Below are positions 1 through 10,736 of a stretch of 64,000 nt of DNA, one piece after another. A program made the translations under genes and the position numbers. Source of the stretch: Bradyrhizobium niftali. GTDB taxonomy: Bacteria > Pseudomonadota > Alphaproteobacteria > Rhizobiales > Xanthobacteraceae. Numbering within the stretch: the stretch's first letter is position 1; each line of letters begins with the position of its first letter. The DNA is taken from assembly GCF_004571025.1 (NCBI RefSeq), contig NZ_SPQT01000008.1, forward strand, positions 124,001-188,000, in the 5' to 3' direction. The notes beneath the pieces were generated by a model, which was not told where the DNA came from, did not search any database, and saw only the letters and a program-made list of their open reading frames with translations.

Positions 1-393
1 GCGATCAACCGGCTGCTGGCGCACTCCAAGCTCAACAACCAGCCGGTGACGCTGGAGATGGCCGAGCGCGAGGTGCGCGACCTGGTCCGGCCGCAGGAGC
101 CGAAGCGGATCAAGATCGAGGACATCCAGCGCGTGGTGGCGCGGCAGTATAATGTCAGCCGCTCCGACCTCTTGTCCTCGCGCCGCACCGCCAACGTGGT
201 CCGCCCGCGCCAGGTGGCGATGTACCTCGCCAAGACGCTGACCCTGCGCTCGCTGCCCGAAATCGGCCGCCGCTTCGGCGGACGCGACCACACCACGGTG
301 CTGCACGCCGTGCGCAAGATCGAGGCGCTGGTCTCCAAGGACACCGCGCTGTCGGAGGAAGTCGAGTCGCTGAAGCGCCAGCTTCAGGAATAA
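1..393 (+). CDS. dnaA: Chromosomal replication initiator DnaA, C-terminal part (5' end outside window)
   Basis: The frame is open from the first base, so this is the last 130 residues of a longer protein. It is DnaA domain IV, the helix-turn-helix domain that binds DnaA boxes at the origin. The signature [11 protein letters not shown] is present near fragment residues 92-102, and the preceding basic helix LPEIGRRF fits the family. An internal GTG at 46 could be read as a start, but the upstream codons ([14 protein letters not shown]) continue the DnaA sequence, so it is not one. A strong intrinsic terminator follows at 420. dnaN comes next, the usual dnaA-dnaN order. Confidence 0.95.
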
Positions 394-419
394 ACGCCTA
401 GGCTTCTCCTGCCATTCTC

Positions 420-458
420 CCGCCGCCCCGGCCAAGCCAGGGCGGCGGCTTCGTTTTT
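420..458 (+). terminator. Intrinsic terminator after dnaA
   Basis: A perfect 9-bp stem (ccgccgccc at 420-428 with gggcggcgg at 440-448) is followed by a T-rich tract ending at 458. It lies 27 nt after the dnaA stop codon, so dnaN probably has its own promoter in 459-651. Confidence 0.8.
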
Positions 459-651
459 GCCTGTAAATCGTGGGGAACTGGCCCCCGATCCCTTGAATCC
501 CGGGGCCATCCGCGCCACCTTGCGCGACCCTGACGGCTTTGGTCATATCGGCTGGAGACCCCGGCCTGTCGGGATCTTCGGTGCCGCGGCGCGCTTTTCG
601 GCCGCCCGGCTTTTCAACGTGGGTTTCCTTGGGGATCGGGCGAGTAGTGCA

Positions 652-1770
652 ATGAAGGTTACGGTCGAACGCGCGCAACTCCTGAAATCGCTGGGCCATG
701 TCCACCGCGTCGTCGAGCGCCGCAACACGATTCCGATCCTCGGCAACGTGCTGGTCCGGGCCGAGAACGCGAAATTGTCGCTGAAGGCGACCGACCTCGA
801 CCTCGAGGTGACGGAAACGCTGCCCGCGGAAACCGCGACCGCCGGCTCCACCACCGTGCCGGCGCACATGTTCTACGACATCGTGCGCAAGCTGCCGGAC
901 GGCTCCCAGATCGTGCTCGAGGCCGACGGCGACCGCGCCGTGCTGGCGATCCGCGCCGGCCGCTCGCGCTTCACGCTGCAGACGCTGCCGGAGAATGATT
1001 ACCCGGATCTGGCCGCCGGCGACATGTCGCATTCGTTCTCGCTCGCCGCCAAGGACGTCAAGCGGCTGATCGACCGCACCCAGTTCGCGATCTCGACCGA
1101 GGAGACGCGCTATTACCTCAACGGCATCTATCTGCACGCCGCCGGCACCGCCAAGGCCGCCACCCTGCGCGGCGTCGCCACCGACGGCCACCGCCTCGCC
1201 CAGCTCGACCTGGTCCAGCCCAAGGGCGCGGACGGCATGCCCGGCGTGATCGTGCCGCGCAAGACGGTCGGCGAGGTGCAGCGCCTGATCGAGGACACCG
1301 AAGCCGAGATGACGATCGAGCTATCGCAGGCCAAGATCCGCTTTACGATCGGTAACGTCGTGCTGACCTCGAAACTGATCGACGGCACCTTCCCCGACTA
1401 CGGCCGCGTCATCCCGCAAGGCAATGACAAGGAGCTCGTCGTCGACAAGAAGGATTTCGAGAACGCGGTCGACCGCGTCTCCACGATCTCGAGCGAGCGC
1501 GGCCGCGCGGTGAAGCTGTCGCTGTCGCCGGGCAAGCTGGTGCTGTCGGTGACCAACCCGGATTCCGGCAGCGCGACCGAAGAGCTCGAGGTCGAATACG
1601 CCTCCGACGCCCTCGATATCGGCTTCAACTCCCGCTACCTGCTCGACATCGCCGCCCAGATCGAAGGCGAGGTCGCGACCCTCAGGCTCGCCGACCCCGG
1701 CTCGCCCACCCTGGTCCAGGACCGCGACGACAAGAGCGCGCTGTACGTGCTGATGCCGATGCGGGTGTGA
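652..1770 (+). CDS. dnaN: DNA polymerase III sliding clamp, beta subunit
   Basis: The 372-residue product is the normal length for the ring-shaped processivity clamp that tethers DNA polymerase III to DNA. It begins MKVTVERAQLLKSLGHVHRV and ends in the typical clamp C-terminus YVLMPMRV, where the last residues help bind clamp partners. Three clamp domains of about 120 residues each can be followed. The frame stays open upstream to 457, but that extension has no clamp homology and crosses the region just after the dnaA terminator, so ATG 652 is chosen. recF follows after an inserted GIY-YIG cassette. Confidence 0.96.
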   Translation: MKVTVERAQLLKSLGHVHRVVERRNTIPILGNVLVRAENAKLSLKATDLDLEVTETLPAETATAGSTTVPAHMFYDIVRKLPDGSQIVLEADGDRAVLAIRAGRSRFTLQTLPENDYPDLAAGDMSHSFSLAAKDVKRLIDRTQFAISTEETRYYLNGIYLHAAGTAKAATLRGVATDGHRLAQLDLVQPKGADGMPGVIVPRKTVGEVQRLIEDTEAEMTIELSQAKIRFTIGNVVLTSKLIDGTFPDYGRVIPQGNDKELVVDKKDFENAVDRVSTISSERGRAVKLSLSPGKLVLSVTNPDSGSATEELEVEYASDALDIGFNSRYLLDIAAQIEGEVATLRLADPGSPTLVQDRDDKSALYVLMPMRV

Positions 1771-1784
1771 GGATATTTTCCCTC

Positions 1785-1815
1785 TCGTCATGGCCGGGCT
1801 TGACCCGGCCATCCA
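1785..1815. repeat. REP-like palindrome, left flank of the GIY-YIG gene
   Basis: A 31-bp repeat containing an 8-bp stem (tggccggg/cccggcca) around the loop cttga. It is the inverted counterpart of 2122-2152. The two differ at one pair of positions, G..C here and T..A there, so base pairing is kept. The GIY-YIG start codon is 9 nt downstream. Confidence 0.85.
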
Positions 1816-1824
1816 TCAAACAAG

Positions 1825-2112
1825 ATGACCTATTGGGTGTACATCCTCGCCAGCAAGCCCGGTGGAACACTTTACATCGGCGTCACGAACAATTTGGTCC
1901 GGCGCATCTACGAACATCGCGAGGGCCTGGCAGATGGCTTCACCAAGCGTTACGGGGTGAAAACGCTGGTCTATTTCGAAGCGCACGACACGATCGCCGC
2001 TGCTCTTCAGCGCGAAAAGAACATGAAGCACTGGTCCCGCGAGTGGAAGATCGATCTGATCGTGAAGAGCAACCCCGCGTGGCAAGACCTATATGATGAG
2101 ATTGCCCGCTGA
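1825..2112 (+). CDS. Small GIY-YIG nuclease family protein in a REP-flanked cassette
   Basis: The 95-residue protein is essentially a lone GIY-YIG domain. The motif appears as WVYILASK near residue 4 and TLYIGVTN near residue 15, with the conserved Arg/His region LVRRIYEHR at about 24-32 and a late Asn-containing segment (VKSNPAW). The family includes homing and repair nucleases and the short UPF0213-type proteins, whose cellular role is poorly defined. The gene lies between dnaN and recF, is not required for that operon, and is enclosed by inverted 31-bp palindromes exactly 9 nt from each end. No ribosome site of normal strength is visible before ATG 1825. A link between nuclease and repeats is inferred, not shown. 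Confidence 0.85.
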   Translation: MTYWVYILASKPGGTLYIGVTNNLVRRIYEHREGLADGFTKRYGVKTLVYFEAHDTIAAALQREKNMKHWSREWKIDLIVKSNPAWQDLYDEIAR

Positions 2113-2121
2113 CGCGGGCGA

Positions 2122-2152
2122 TGGATTGCCGGGTCAAGCCCGGCAATGACGA
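2122..2152. repeat. REP-like palindrome, right flank of the GIY-YIG gene
   Basis: The 31-bp inverted partner of 1785-1815, with stem ttgccggg/cccggcaa. It starts 9 nt after the GIY-YIG stop codon and ends 6 nt before the recF start. Confidence 0.85.
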
Positions 2153-2158
2153 GTTAAA

Positions 2159-3295
2159 ATGACCCCCTCCCGCATTCATCGCCTGACGCTGACGCATTTT
2201 CGCAATTATCGGGCGGCGGGGCTCGAGACGGCGGCTGACATGGTGGCGCTGGTCGGGCCGAACGGGGCGGGCAAGACCAACTGCATCGAGGCGATCTCGT
2301 TCCTGTCGCCGGGGCGCGGCCTGCGGCGTGCGACGCTGGAGGACGTTGCCGACAAGCAGAGCGACGGCTCCTGGGCAGTGTCGGCGCAGGTCGAGGGCGC
2401 CTTGGGCCTCGCCACGCTCGGCACCGGCATCGACGCACCGCGGGCAGATAGCCCGGTGAGCCGGCGCTGCCGCATCGACCGCGAGCCGGTCAATTCGGCG
2501 AACTCCTTCGGCGACCACATCCGCATGGTGTGGCTGACGCCGGCGATGGACGGGCTGTTCATGGGCGCGGCCTCCGAGCGACGGCGCTTCTTCGACCGCC
2601 TGGTGCTGGCGATCGACAGCGAGCATTCCAGCCGCATCTCCGCACTCGAACGCTCCCTGCGCTCGCGCAACCGCCTGCTCGAGACGCGCAATTACGACGA
2701 CCATTGGTGCGACGCGATCGAGCGCGAGACCGCCGAGCTTGCGGTCGCGGTCGCCGCGACGCGCGGCCAGACCGCCGCAAGGCTGACCGGCATGCTCAAT
2801 GCGCGTGCGCAGGCCTCCGCCTTCCCGTCGGCGCAGATCGCGCTCGACGGCTGGATGGAGAACGCGCTGCTTCAAGAGACCGCAACGTCGGTCGAGGACC
2901 GCTACCGCCAGATCCTGCGCGACAACCGTCCGCGCGACGCCATCGCCGGCCGCACCACCGACGGCCCGCATTTGACCGATCTCCAGGTCGTCTACGCGCC
3001 GAAAGGCATGCCGGCGCGCGATGCCTCGACCGGCGAGCAGAAGGCGCTGCTGATCGGCCTCGTGCTGGCGCACGCGACGCTGGTCGCCGAGATGACCGGC
3101 ATCGTGCCGCTGCTGCTGCTCGACGAGGTCGTCGCCCATCTCGATCCGAACCGCCGCGCCGCGCTGTTCGACGAGCTGAAGAAGCTTGGCGCGCAGGTCT
3201 GGCTGACCGGCGCGGACCCGGCCGCCTTCGCCGAGATCGGCGCCGGAGGCGAGGTCTTTGACGTCGAGAGCGGACGCGTCTCCGCCCGGCGCTAG
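2159..3295 (+). CDS. recF: DNA replication and repair ATPase RecF
   Basis: The 378-residue SMC-like ATPase promotes RecA loading at gaps with RecO and RecR. Walker A is GPNGAGKT near residues 33-40. The ABC-type signature region STGEQKALL lies near 290, followed by Walker B LLLLDEVVAHLD near 318-329. The N-terminus RLTLTHFRNYRAAGLE is typical. The start ATG 2159 lies immediately after the right-hand REP element, so the cassette separates recF from dnaN by 388 nt and may have displaced the original intergenic signals. Confidence 0.95.
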   Translation: MTPSRIHRLTLTHFRNYRAAGLETAADMVALVGPNGAGKTNCIEAISFLSPGRGLRRATLEDVADKQSDGSWAVSAQVEGALGLATLGTGIDAPRADSPVSRRCRIDREPVNSANSFGDHIRMVWLTPAMDGLFMGAASERRRFFDRLVLAIDSEHSSRISALERSLRSRNRLLETRNYDDHWCDAIERETAELAVAVAATRGQTAARLTGMLNARAQASAFPSAQIALDGWMENALLQETATSVEDRYRQILRDNRPRDAIAGRTTDGPHLTDLQVVYAPKGMPARDASTGEQKALLIGLVLAHATLVAEMTGIVPLLLLDEVVAHLDPNRRAALFDELKKLGAQVWLTGADPAAFAEIGAGGEVFDVESGRVSARR

Positions 3296-3302
3296 TACGC
3301 CA

Positions 3303-3360
3303 TTGAACCCGACGATTTCCGGCCGCGACTAGCTGTCAGAGGCCGCTCCGAGGGTGTCGC
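3303..3360 (+). repeat. Duplicated upstream segment, copy 1
   Basis: This 58-nt stretch before the first exported paralog aligns without gaps to 4158-4215 before the second paralog (46 of 58 identical by eye). It shows that the tandem duplication included upstream DNA. Confidence 0.7.
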
Positions 3361-3407
3361 GGCGGTTATTGAGCGATGACATGAATCGCAATCTCTTGGA
3401 GAGTGAG

Positions 3408-4151
3408 ATGCGGACGGTAAGGCCCGGGGCGCAGGTCCCGGCACACTGGCGGGCGGTTGCGTGCGGCCTCGTGCTGCTCGCAAGCTGCATGCTCGCGGCA
3501 GGCGCCGGCGCGGGGCTGCCGCACCTGACGGCGCTGTTTTCGGCCGAGCTCACGCCGGATCCTGCCACCAGGCTGCCCGCGCCGACCCGCTACAGCTACC
3601 GAGGCATCCACACCACCGTCGTGCAGGGCGTTGAGACGCCGCTTCGCACCAAGTTAGAGGCCACCGTGCCCGCCGAGCTCGGCAACGTCCTCGCCTTCTA
3701 CCGCACCGAGCTCGGAAAGCTCGGCTGGCAGGAACAGCACGATGGCGCGGTGGTCTCCGCCGATCACGTCCAGCTCGCGTTCGTCTCCCCGCTCGGACCC
3801 GGCATGCTGGCGCTCGACCGCAAGGACAGCGGCACCACGATCAACCTCGTGCAGAAGAACGCATCCGTCGCGACCAACGCGAACGTCATGCCCGAGCCCG
3901 GACAGGCGAAGCTGGTGTTCGCCAACATCAGCGAGACGGACGCCACGCTCACGATCAACGACCGGACCATCAAGCGCGCCGCCGGCTCCTATGCGGTGTC
4001 GCTGGATCTGCAGCCCGGCAGATATTCCTACGAGGTGAGCGTGCCGGGCCATCCAGCCACCACGAATATCCTCAACTTCGCCGCCGGCGATACCTGGGAG
4101 CTCACGGTCGGGCGTGACGGAGAGGCATGGTCGCCGCTCCTGCTGTATTGA
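3408..4151 (+). CDS. Exported paralog A of unknown function (FYR..GW domain plus PEGA-like C-terminus)
   Basis: The family is not recognised. From ATG 3408 (GGAGAG at 3398) the product is 247 residues. It has a basic N-terminus, a hydrophobic segment and LLASC, which could be a lipobox, so it is probably a lipoprotein or other exported protein. The central unit reads ELGNVLAFYRTELGKLGW, followed by DHVQLAF. The C-terminal third (ATLTINDRTIK, then YAVSLDLQPGRYSYEVSVPG) resembles a beta-sandwich PEGA-like domain. Two downstream genes are homologous over the full length. Starts at 3354 or 3381 are possible but lack as good a ribosome site. Confidence 0.75.
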   Translation: MRTVRPGAQVPAHWRAVACGLVLLASCMLAAGAGAGLPHLTALFSAELTPDPATRLPAPTRYSYRGIHTTVVQGVETPLRTKLEATVPAELGNVLAFYRTELGKLGWQEQHDGAVVSADHVQLAFVSPLGPGMLALDRKDSGTTINLVQKNASVATNANVMPEPGQAKLVFANISETDATLTINDRTIKRAAGSYAVSLDLQPGRYSYEVSVPGHPATTNILNFAAGDTWELTVGRDGEAWSPLLLY

Positions 4152-4157
4152 GCCCTG

Positions 4158-4215
4158 TTGAACCTCGCGGGTTCCTGCCGCGACTAGTCGTCTGAGGCCG
4201 CGCCGACGGTGCCGC
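4158..4215 (+). repeat. Duplicated upstream segment, copy 2
   Basis: The second copy of the 58-nt segment at 3303-3360. It shares the exact core ccgcgactag and keeps the same position relative to the following gene. Confidence 0.7.
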
Positions 4216-4268
4216 AGCCTGCCATTGCGCCGGGGATGAAGACCCGCGCGAAATCCAGGAGTTTGGCG

Positions 4269-6449
4269 ATGTCGATCATCAAGCGCGGGACGCAGGTCCC
4301 GGCACGCTGGCGGCTGCTTGTATGCGGCCTTCTGCTCATGGCGAGCGCGTCTCTGCCCGCACGCGCCGACGATGGCATTGTCGACGTTCACGCGCTGCCG
4401 CAACTCGAGGGTGCGGTGGAAGACACCTCGCGCCCCGATCCCTACCGCGTGGAATATCGCATGCCGACGCCGCAGGCGGTGACTTCACCGGCGGTGCGAA
4501 AGCTCCTGAGCGCCGACGGATGGGTGCCCTACGTGCTGCCGCTGGAGGAGAAGAGCACCACGCTGAAATTCAAGAAGGGACGGCAGGGCCTTTCCGTTCA
4601 TTTCACGCAGGCCCTCGGCCGGCCCGACCAGTCCGTGGTCTACTACACGACCGACCGGGTCTATTCGAACGTGCCGTTTCCCGAAGGCGCGAGCGACCTC
4701 GTGTTCGACGGCACGAGGCCCTATCTCGGCTGCATCGCGCCCGGCGCGCTCGATGCGGCCTCGGATTTCTTCACGAAGGAAATGGCGGCGATCGGCTGGC
4801 GGAAGCTCACACCTGAGACGGCCGCGCGCTGGGCGAACGCCGATCTCGGCGACGCCGTCCCGAACGGCGTGCGCGTCTTCTACGAGCATCCCGATGGCGA
4901 CACGACGCAGTTCTACAAGCAGAAGCCGGTGATGCTGACGCTGACCCGCCGCGACGACGGCAGGACCAATGTCGAGATCAGGGTGGCGCCGTTCGTGCTG
5001 CCCCAGGAGCTCCAGGCCGACGATGACATTGCCGGCCTGCCGCGACCCAAGCCGACCAAGACCGCCAGGGGATTGGGCAGCGCGACGTCTGCCAAGCACG
5101 AAATGTCGGCCGCCGTGATGGCCGATCTGCCCGCGGTGCTCGCCTTCTACCATCGCGAGCTCGCCGCGCGCGGCTGGCAGGAGAATGGCAATGCGCCGCT
5201 CGCCGCCGGCGACGAGGTGGCGATCAAGGTCTCCTCGGCGGAGGAAACCGGCGTGCTGCGGCTCGGCCGCAAATATGATTTCACCATGGTCAGCCTGACC
5301 GCGCAGTTGACGGAAGCGGCCCTCGCCGCGCGCGCCAGGGCCAAGAAGGAAGCCGACGAGAAATTCTTCAAGGACGCGGAGGCCGCGGCCAGGCAGGTCA
5401 TCGCCGCCGACGAATCGAGGCGCAAAGTGCAGGCGGCCGCGCTGTCCGACACGCCGCTGAATGCGCTCGCCGACAGCAAGACGCCGGTGCCGGTGCCCGA
5501 AAACGCCGAAGGCGTGAAATTCGCGGGCGACGACGGCCGCCTCGAATTCTCCTCCACCTCCAGCGTGAAGGCGCTGACCGCGTTCTATCGCGCCGCGCTG
5601 AAGCCCGCAGGCTGGAAGGAGCAGCCCTCCGTCATCAACCAGCCCAACATGGCGGTGATGGAGTTCTCGAAAGGCGGCAAGTCGATCTCGATGACCGTGA
5701 TGCAAATGGGTCCGAAAGTGAATGTCAGCGCCAACGGATCGGGCCTCAGGATGGCCGCCGCCAATCCTGCCTCCAAGGGCGGCCCGGTGAGCAGCGATCC
5801 GGCTGGCGCGCAGGCCAAAGCGTCCGGCCCGCTGGAAGCGGATCCGGAATCCGCGCTGCCCGTGCCGAAGCAGCACAGTTCGACCTCACTTGGCACGGCA
5901 AAACTACCCGGAATCGAGGTGCCGTTCCGCCGCGAGCTCGAAGCCAGCGTGCCGGCCGAGCTCAGCGACGTGCTGGCGTTCTATCGTAGCGAGCTGGCAA
6001 AACTCGGCTGGCAGGAGAAGCCGGATGGTGCAGTCGTCGCCGCCGACCATGTGCAGCTCGCCTTCACGTCTCCGCAGGGACCGGCCGTGTTGAGCCTTGC
6101 CCGGGCCAAGAGCGAGACGTCGATCAAACTGGTGCAGAAGAACCCGGATGCCGCGACCAAGGCGGACATCATGCCAAAGCCCGGCCATGCAAAGTTGCTG
6201 CTTGGCAATATGGGCAACCAGGAAGCCGTGCTCACCATCAACAAGCAGACCATCAAGGTTGCAGCCGGCGCGGGCGGTCCGCAGTCGCCGAAGGGGCCCA
6301 CACTCGATCTGCCGGCGGGCAAGTACCAGTACTCGCTGAAAATGGCGGGCCGCCCCGCCCGCAATGACACCATCGACATCGCCGCGGGCGATGCCTGGGG
6401 CCTGATGGTGGGGCCGACCGGCGAAGTGCTGCCGTTGCAGATGTACTGA
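4269..6449 (+). CDS. Exported paralog B, multi-unit version of the FYR..GW family
   Basis: The family is not recognised. ATG 4269 is chosen because AGGAG lies at 4257-4261, which gives 727 residues; in-frame starts at 4209 and 4236 lack this. A signal peptide ending LPARA-DD is clear. The module seen once in paralog A recurs: a divergent copy near residue 75 (LLSADGWVPY), then near 158 (DFFTKEMAAIGW), 284 (VLAFYHRELAARGW), 432 (LTAFYRAALKPAGW) and 565 (VLAFYRSELAKLGW). A charged Ala-rich stretch lies between units three and four, and a PEGA-like domain ends the protein. The last 250 residues align with paralogs A and C, so B looks like an expanded version. A periplasmic scaffold or envelope role is possible but unproven. 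Confidence 0.75.
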   Translation: MSIIKRGTQVPARWRLLVCGLLLMASASLPARADDGIVDVHALPQLEGAVEDTSRPDPYRVEYRMPTPQAVTSPAVRKLLSADGWVPYVLPLEEKSTTLKFKKGRQGLSVHFTQALGRPDQSVVYYTTDRVYSNVPFPEGASDLVFDGTRPYLGCIAPGALDAASDFFTKEMAAIGWRKLTPETAARWANADLGDAVPNGVRVFYEHPDGDTTQFYKQKPVMLTLTRRDDGRTNVEIRVAPFVLPQELQADDDIAGLPRPKPTKTARGLGSATSAKHEMSAAVMADLPAVLAFYHRELAARGWQENGNAPLAAGDEVAIKVSSAEETGVLRLGRKYDFTMVSLTAQLTEAALAARARAKKEADEKFFKDAEAAARQVIAADESRRKVQAAALSDTPLNALADSKTPVPVPENAEGVKFAGDDGRLEFSSTSSVKALTAFYRAALKPAGWKEQPSVINQPNMAVMEFSKGGKSISMTVMQMGPKVNVSANGSGLRMAAANPASKGGPVSSDPAGAQAKASGPLEADPESALPVPKQHSSTSLGTAKLPGIEVPFRRELEASVPAELSDVLAFYRSELAKLGWQEKPDGAVVAADHVQLAFTSPQGPAVLSLARAKSETSIKLVQKNPDAATKADIMPKPGHAKLLLGNMGNQEAVLTINKQTIKVAAGAGGPQSPKGPTLDLPAGKYQYSLKMAGRPARNDTIDIAAGDAWGLMVGPTGEVLPLQMY

Positions 6450-6479
6450 TCCACCGGGCCCCTGATGCGGAGAGCGAGC

Positions 6480-7220
6480 ATGACGACGGCAAGGCGTGCG
6501 ATGAGAGGTCCGGCACGGTGGCTGCTGCCGCTGTGCGGCCTCGCTCTCCTCGCGGGCGGCCTGGTCGCCGCAAGCGCCGGCAGATGGATGCCGCATCCAT
6601 CACCGCAAACTTCGGCCGCACTCACACCGGCGGATCCCGACGCCGACATGCCGGTGCCGAAGCAACACAACTTCTCCAGCTCCAATACCACCCATGTGAC
6701 CGGCATCGAAATCCCGCTGCGGGTCGGACTCGAAGCCCATGTGCAGGCCCAGCTCAGCGATGTGCTCGCCTTCTAGCGCACGGAGCTTGCAAAGCGCGGC
6801 TGGGAGGAAAAGCCGGATGGCGCTGTGGTAGCAGCCGATCATGTGCAGCTCGCCTTCGCCTCCCCCAAGGGGCCGGCCACCCTGAAGCTTGGCCGCGCGA
6901 AGGACGAGACCATTGTCAGCCTGGTGCAGCGGAATACGGAGGCCGCGGCCAAGGCCAATTTCCTGCCGATAGCAGGACAAGCGCGGCTGATATTCGGCTA
7001 TCTTGCGCTCGATGTGGCTTCGCTTGTGATCAACGATCAAACCATCAAGATCGCGGGCGGCGAAAATCATCCACAAACGCTGGATCTGCCGCCCGGCACC
7101 TATTCCTACGCGCTGCTCGTGTCGGGCTATCGGGTGCGCACCGATACCATCACCGTGGCCGCAGGCCAGGCTTGGTCCCTCACGTTGGACGGCTACAAGA
7201 AGCCGGATCAGATCTACTGA
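6480..7220 (+). pseudogene. Exported paralog C, interrupted by an in-frame TAG at 6774-6776
   Basis: The third tandem member has 247 codons including both stops, the same size as paralog A. An N-terminal hydrophobic segment (WLLPLCGLALLAGG) precedes PVPKQHNFSSS, which matches the same region of B. At the FYR motif the sequence reads VLAF, stop, RTELAKRGW, where A and B have VLAFYR. A single Tyr-to-stop change explains this, because the frame stays open and conserved afterwards (EKPDGAVVAADHVQLAF) to 7220. ATG 6480 follows a GGAGAG; ATG 6465 is also in frame. It could be a recent pseudogene, a read-through gene or a sequencing error. Confidence 0.85.
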
Positions 7221-7503
7221 ACGCAGGTGGCCTGTTCCGTGGCGCCACGGCACCTGGGAACGCGCTTCTCCGCCCCGCAAAATCCGCGCCTTTAAGGGGT
7301 GAAAAAGAGGCTCCGAATCGGGCTTTTTGCAGCGCCCAGAATCGGCCTTCGCAAGCCTTGAAAACCGGCCGAAAATCCCTATTTAGTCAAAGGGTTGCCG
7401 GAGGATACTTTGCGCTAGGCGCAATCCGTCTTTCATGGCACAAATAGCCTCACATCAGCGCCTTTTTGTGCGGCTGATTCGGGCGACATCTCGAAGGCCT
7501 CTC
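7221..7503 (+). promoter_or_regulatory. gyrB upstream region
   Basis: A 283-nt stretch before gyrB with no credible gene. It holds a perfect palindrome (ccgtggcgccacgg, 7238-7251) that may end transcription of the paralog cluster or bind a protein. It becomes AT-richer toward gyrB (7360-7410), where the promoter is expected. No clear -35/-10 pair was identified. Confidence 0.4.
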
Positions 7504-9939
<2,436 letters not shown>

Positions 9940-9962
9940 GGCGCGGCAGCGTTCACGAGAGG

Positions 9963-10032
9963 TCGTCATGGCCGGACTTGTCCCGCCGGAGCGGCTTCGG
10001 CCGCGCAGGCGGGACAAGCCCGGGCATGACGG
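9963..10032. repeat. Inverted REP-like pair after gyrB
   Basis: Two 23-bp arms (9965-9987 and 10008-10030) are inverted and differ at two positions. They enclose a GC-rich 20-nt spacer. The arms belong to the same gtcatgnccggncttgtcccg family as the GIY-YIG flanks, and the element may also serve as a gyrB terminator. Confidence 0.75.
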
Positions 10033-10127
10033 CTAGACCAATCCCTGCATCGCTGAACCTCACCACGCGCCATCGCGACGAAACGGCATGAACCCGCAAG
10101 GCCATTCCGGCCGGGAAGTGTCGTGCC

Positions 10128-10595
10128 ATGACCAGCTCTGCGACCGCAAGTTCTGCCGTGCCATCCCGCCGGCTCGGCGTAATCGGCAGCATCGTCGGCG
10201 TGCTGGCGCTGATCGCGGCCGTGCTGCCGCACTGGCTCGTGCCCGTGATCTATCCGCCGCCGCCGGCGGACCAGGTCATCGTCGACACCGGGCACCGCCT
10301 CAAGGACCGCCTGATCGCGCGCGTCAAGGGCACCGAGTATCACGCCCCGCCCCGCGAGAAATCGACGGGCAGCCAGCTCAGGGAGGCATCCTCGATCGGT
10401 GCGATCTCGCTCGGCCTGCTCGCGATCCTGCTCGCCGTCCTCGCGCTGGTGTTTCGCGAGGAGAGGCTGCTGGCGGGCGTGGCGGCCGCGCTCGGGACCG
10501 GCGCCATCGCCATCGAGATATCCTTCCTGGCCATGGGCGTGCTGATGCTGATCGTGATCCTTTATGTGGTGGCGAATATCATCGGCTTGTTCTAA
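10128..10595 (+). CDS. Small integral membrane protein, function unknown
   Basis: The 155-residue protein is not recognised. It has one N-terminal transmembrane segment (about residues 16-40, IGSIVGVLALIAAVLPHWL), a soluble loop of about 50 residues containing VIYPPPPADQVI, and two or three more hydrophobic segments (about 85-105, 112-150). ATG 10128 is preceded by a weak purine stretch; an in-frame upstream start is not evident. It stands alone between a repeat and murA, on the same strand as both neighbouring genes. Confidence 0.65.
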   Translation: MTSSATASSAVPSRRLGVIGSIVGVLALIAAVLPHWLVPVIYPPPPADQVIVDTGHRLKDRLIARVKGTEYHAPPREKSTGSQLREASSIGAISLGLLAILLAVLALVFREERLLAGVAAALGTGAIAIEISFLAMGVLMLIVILYVVANIIGLF

Positions 10596-10736
10596 ACGCC
10601 CGGTCCAGCGGGCCTCTTCGGGGGCCATGAGCGGCTCTCCGCCGCGACAAGTGCAGAATTGCTACCCTGCTCAATTCTCGGTAGTTTCCGCTTCCGAAGC
10701 AGCCCGCCCCACCGCAACAGGACGGAGAGAACCGAC

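Noticed and set aside
457..651. N-terminal extension of dnaN
   Set aside because: The clamp family starts at MKVTVERAQLLK; the extension overlaps the region just after the dnaA terminator and has no homology.
394..651. Possible replication origin near dnaA
   Set aside because: No cluster of DnaA boxes or AT-rich unwinding region was seen here or at 7221-7503. In alphaproteobacteria the origin is often elsewhere.
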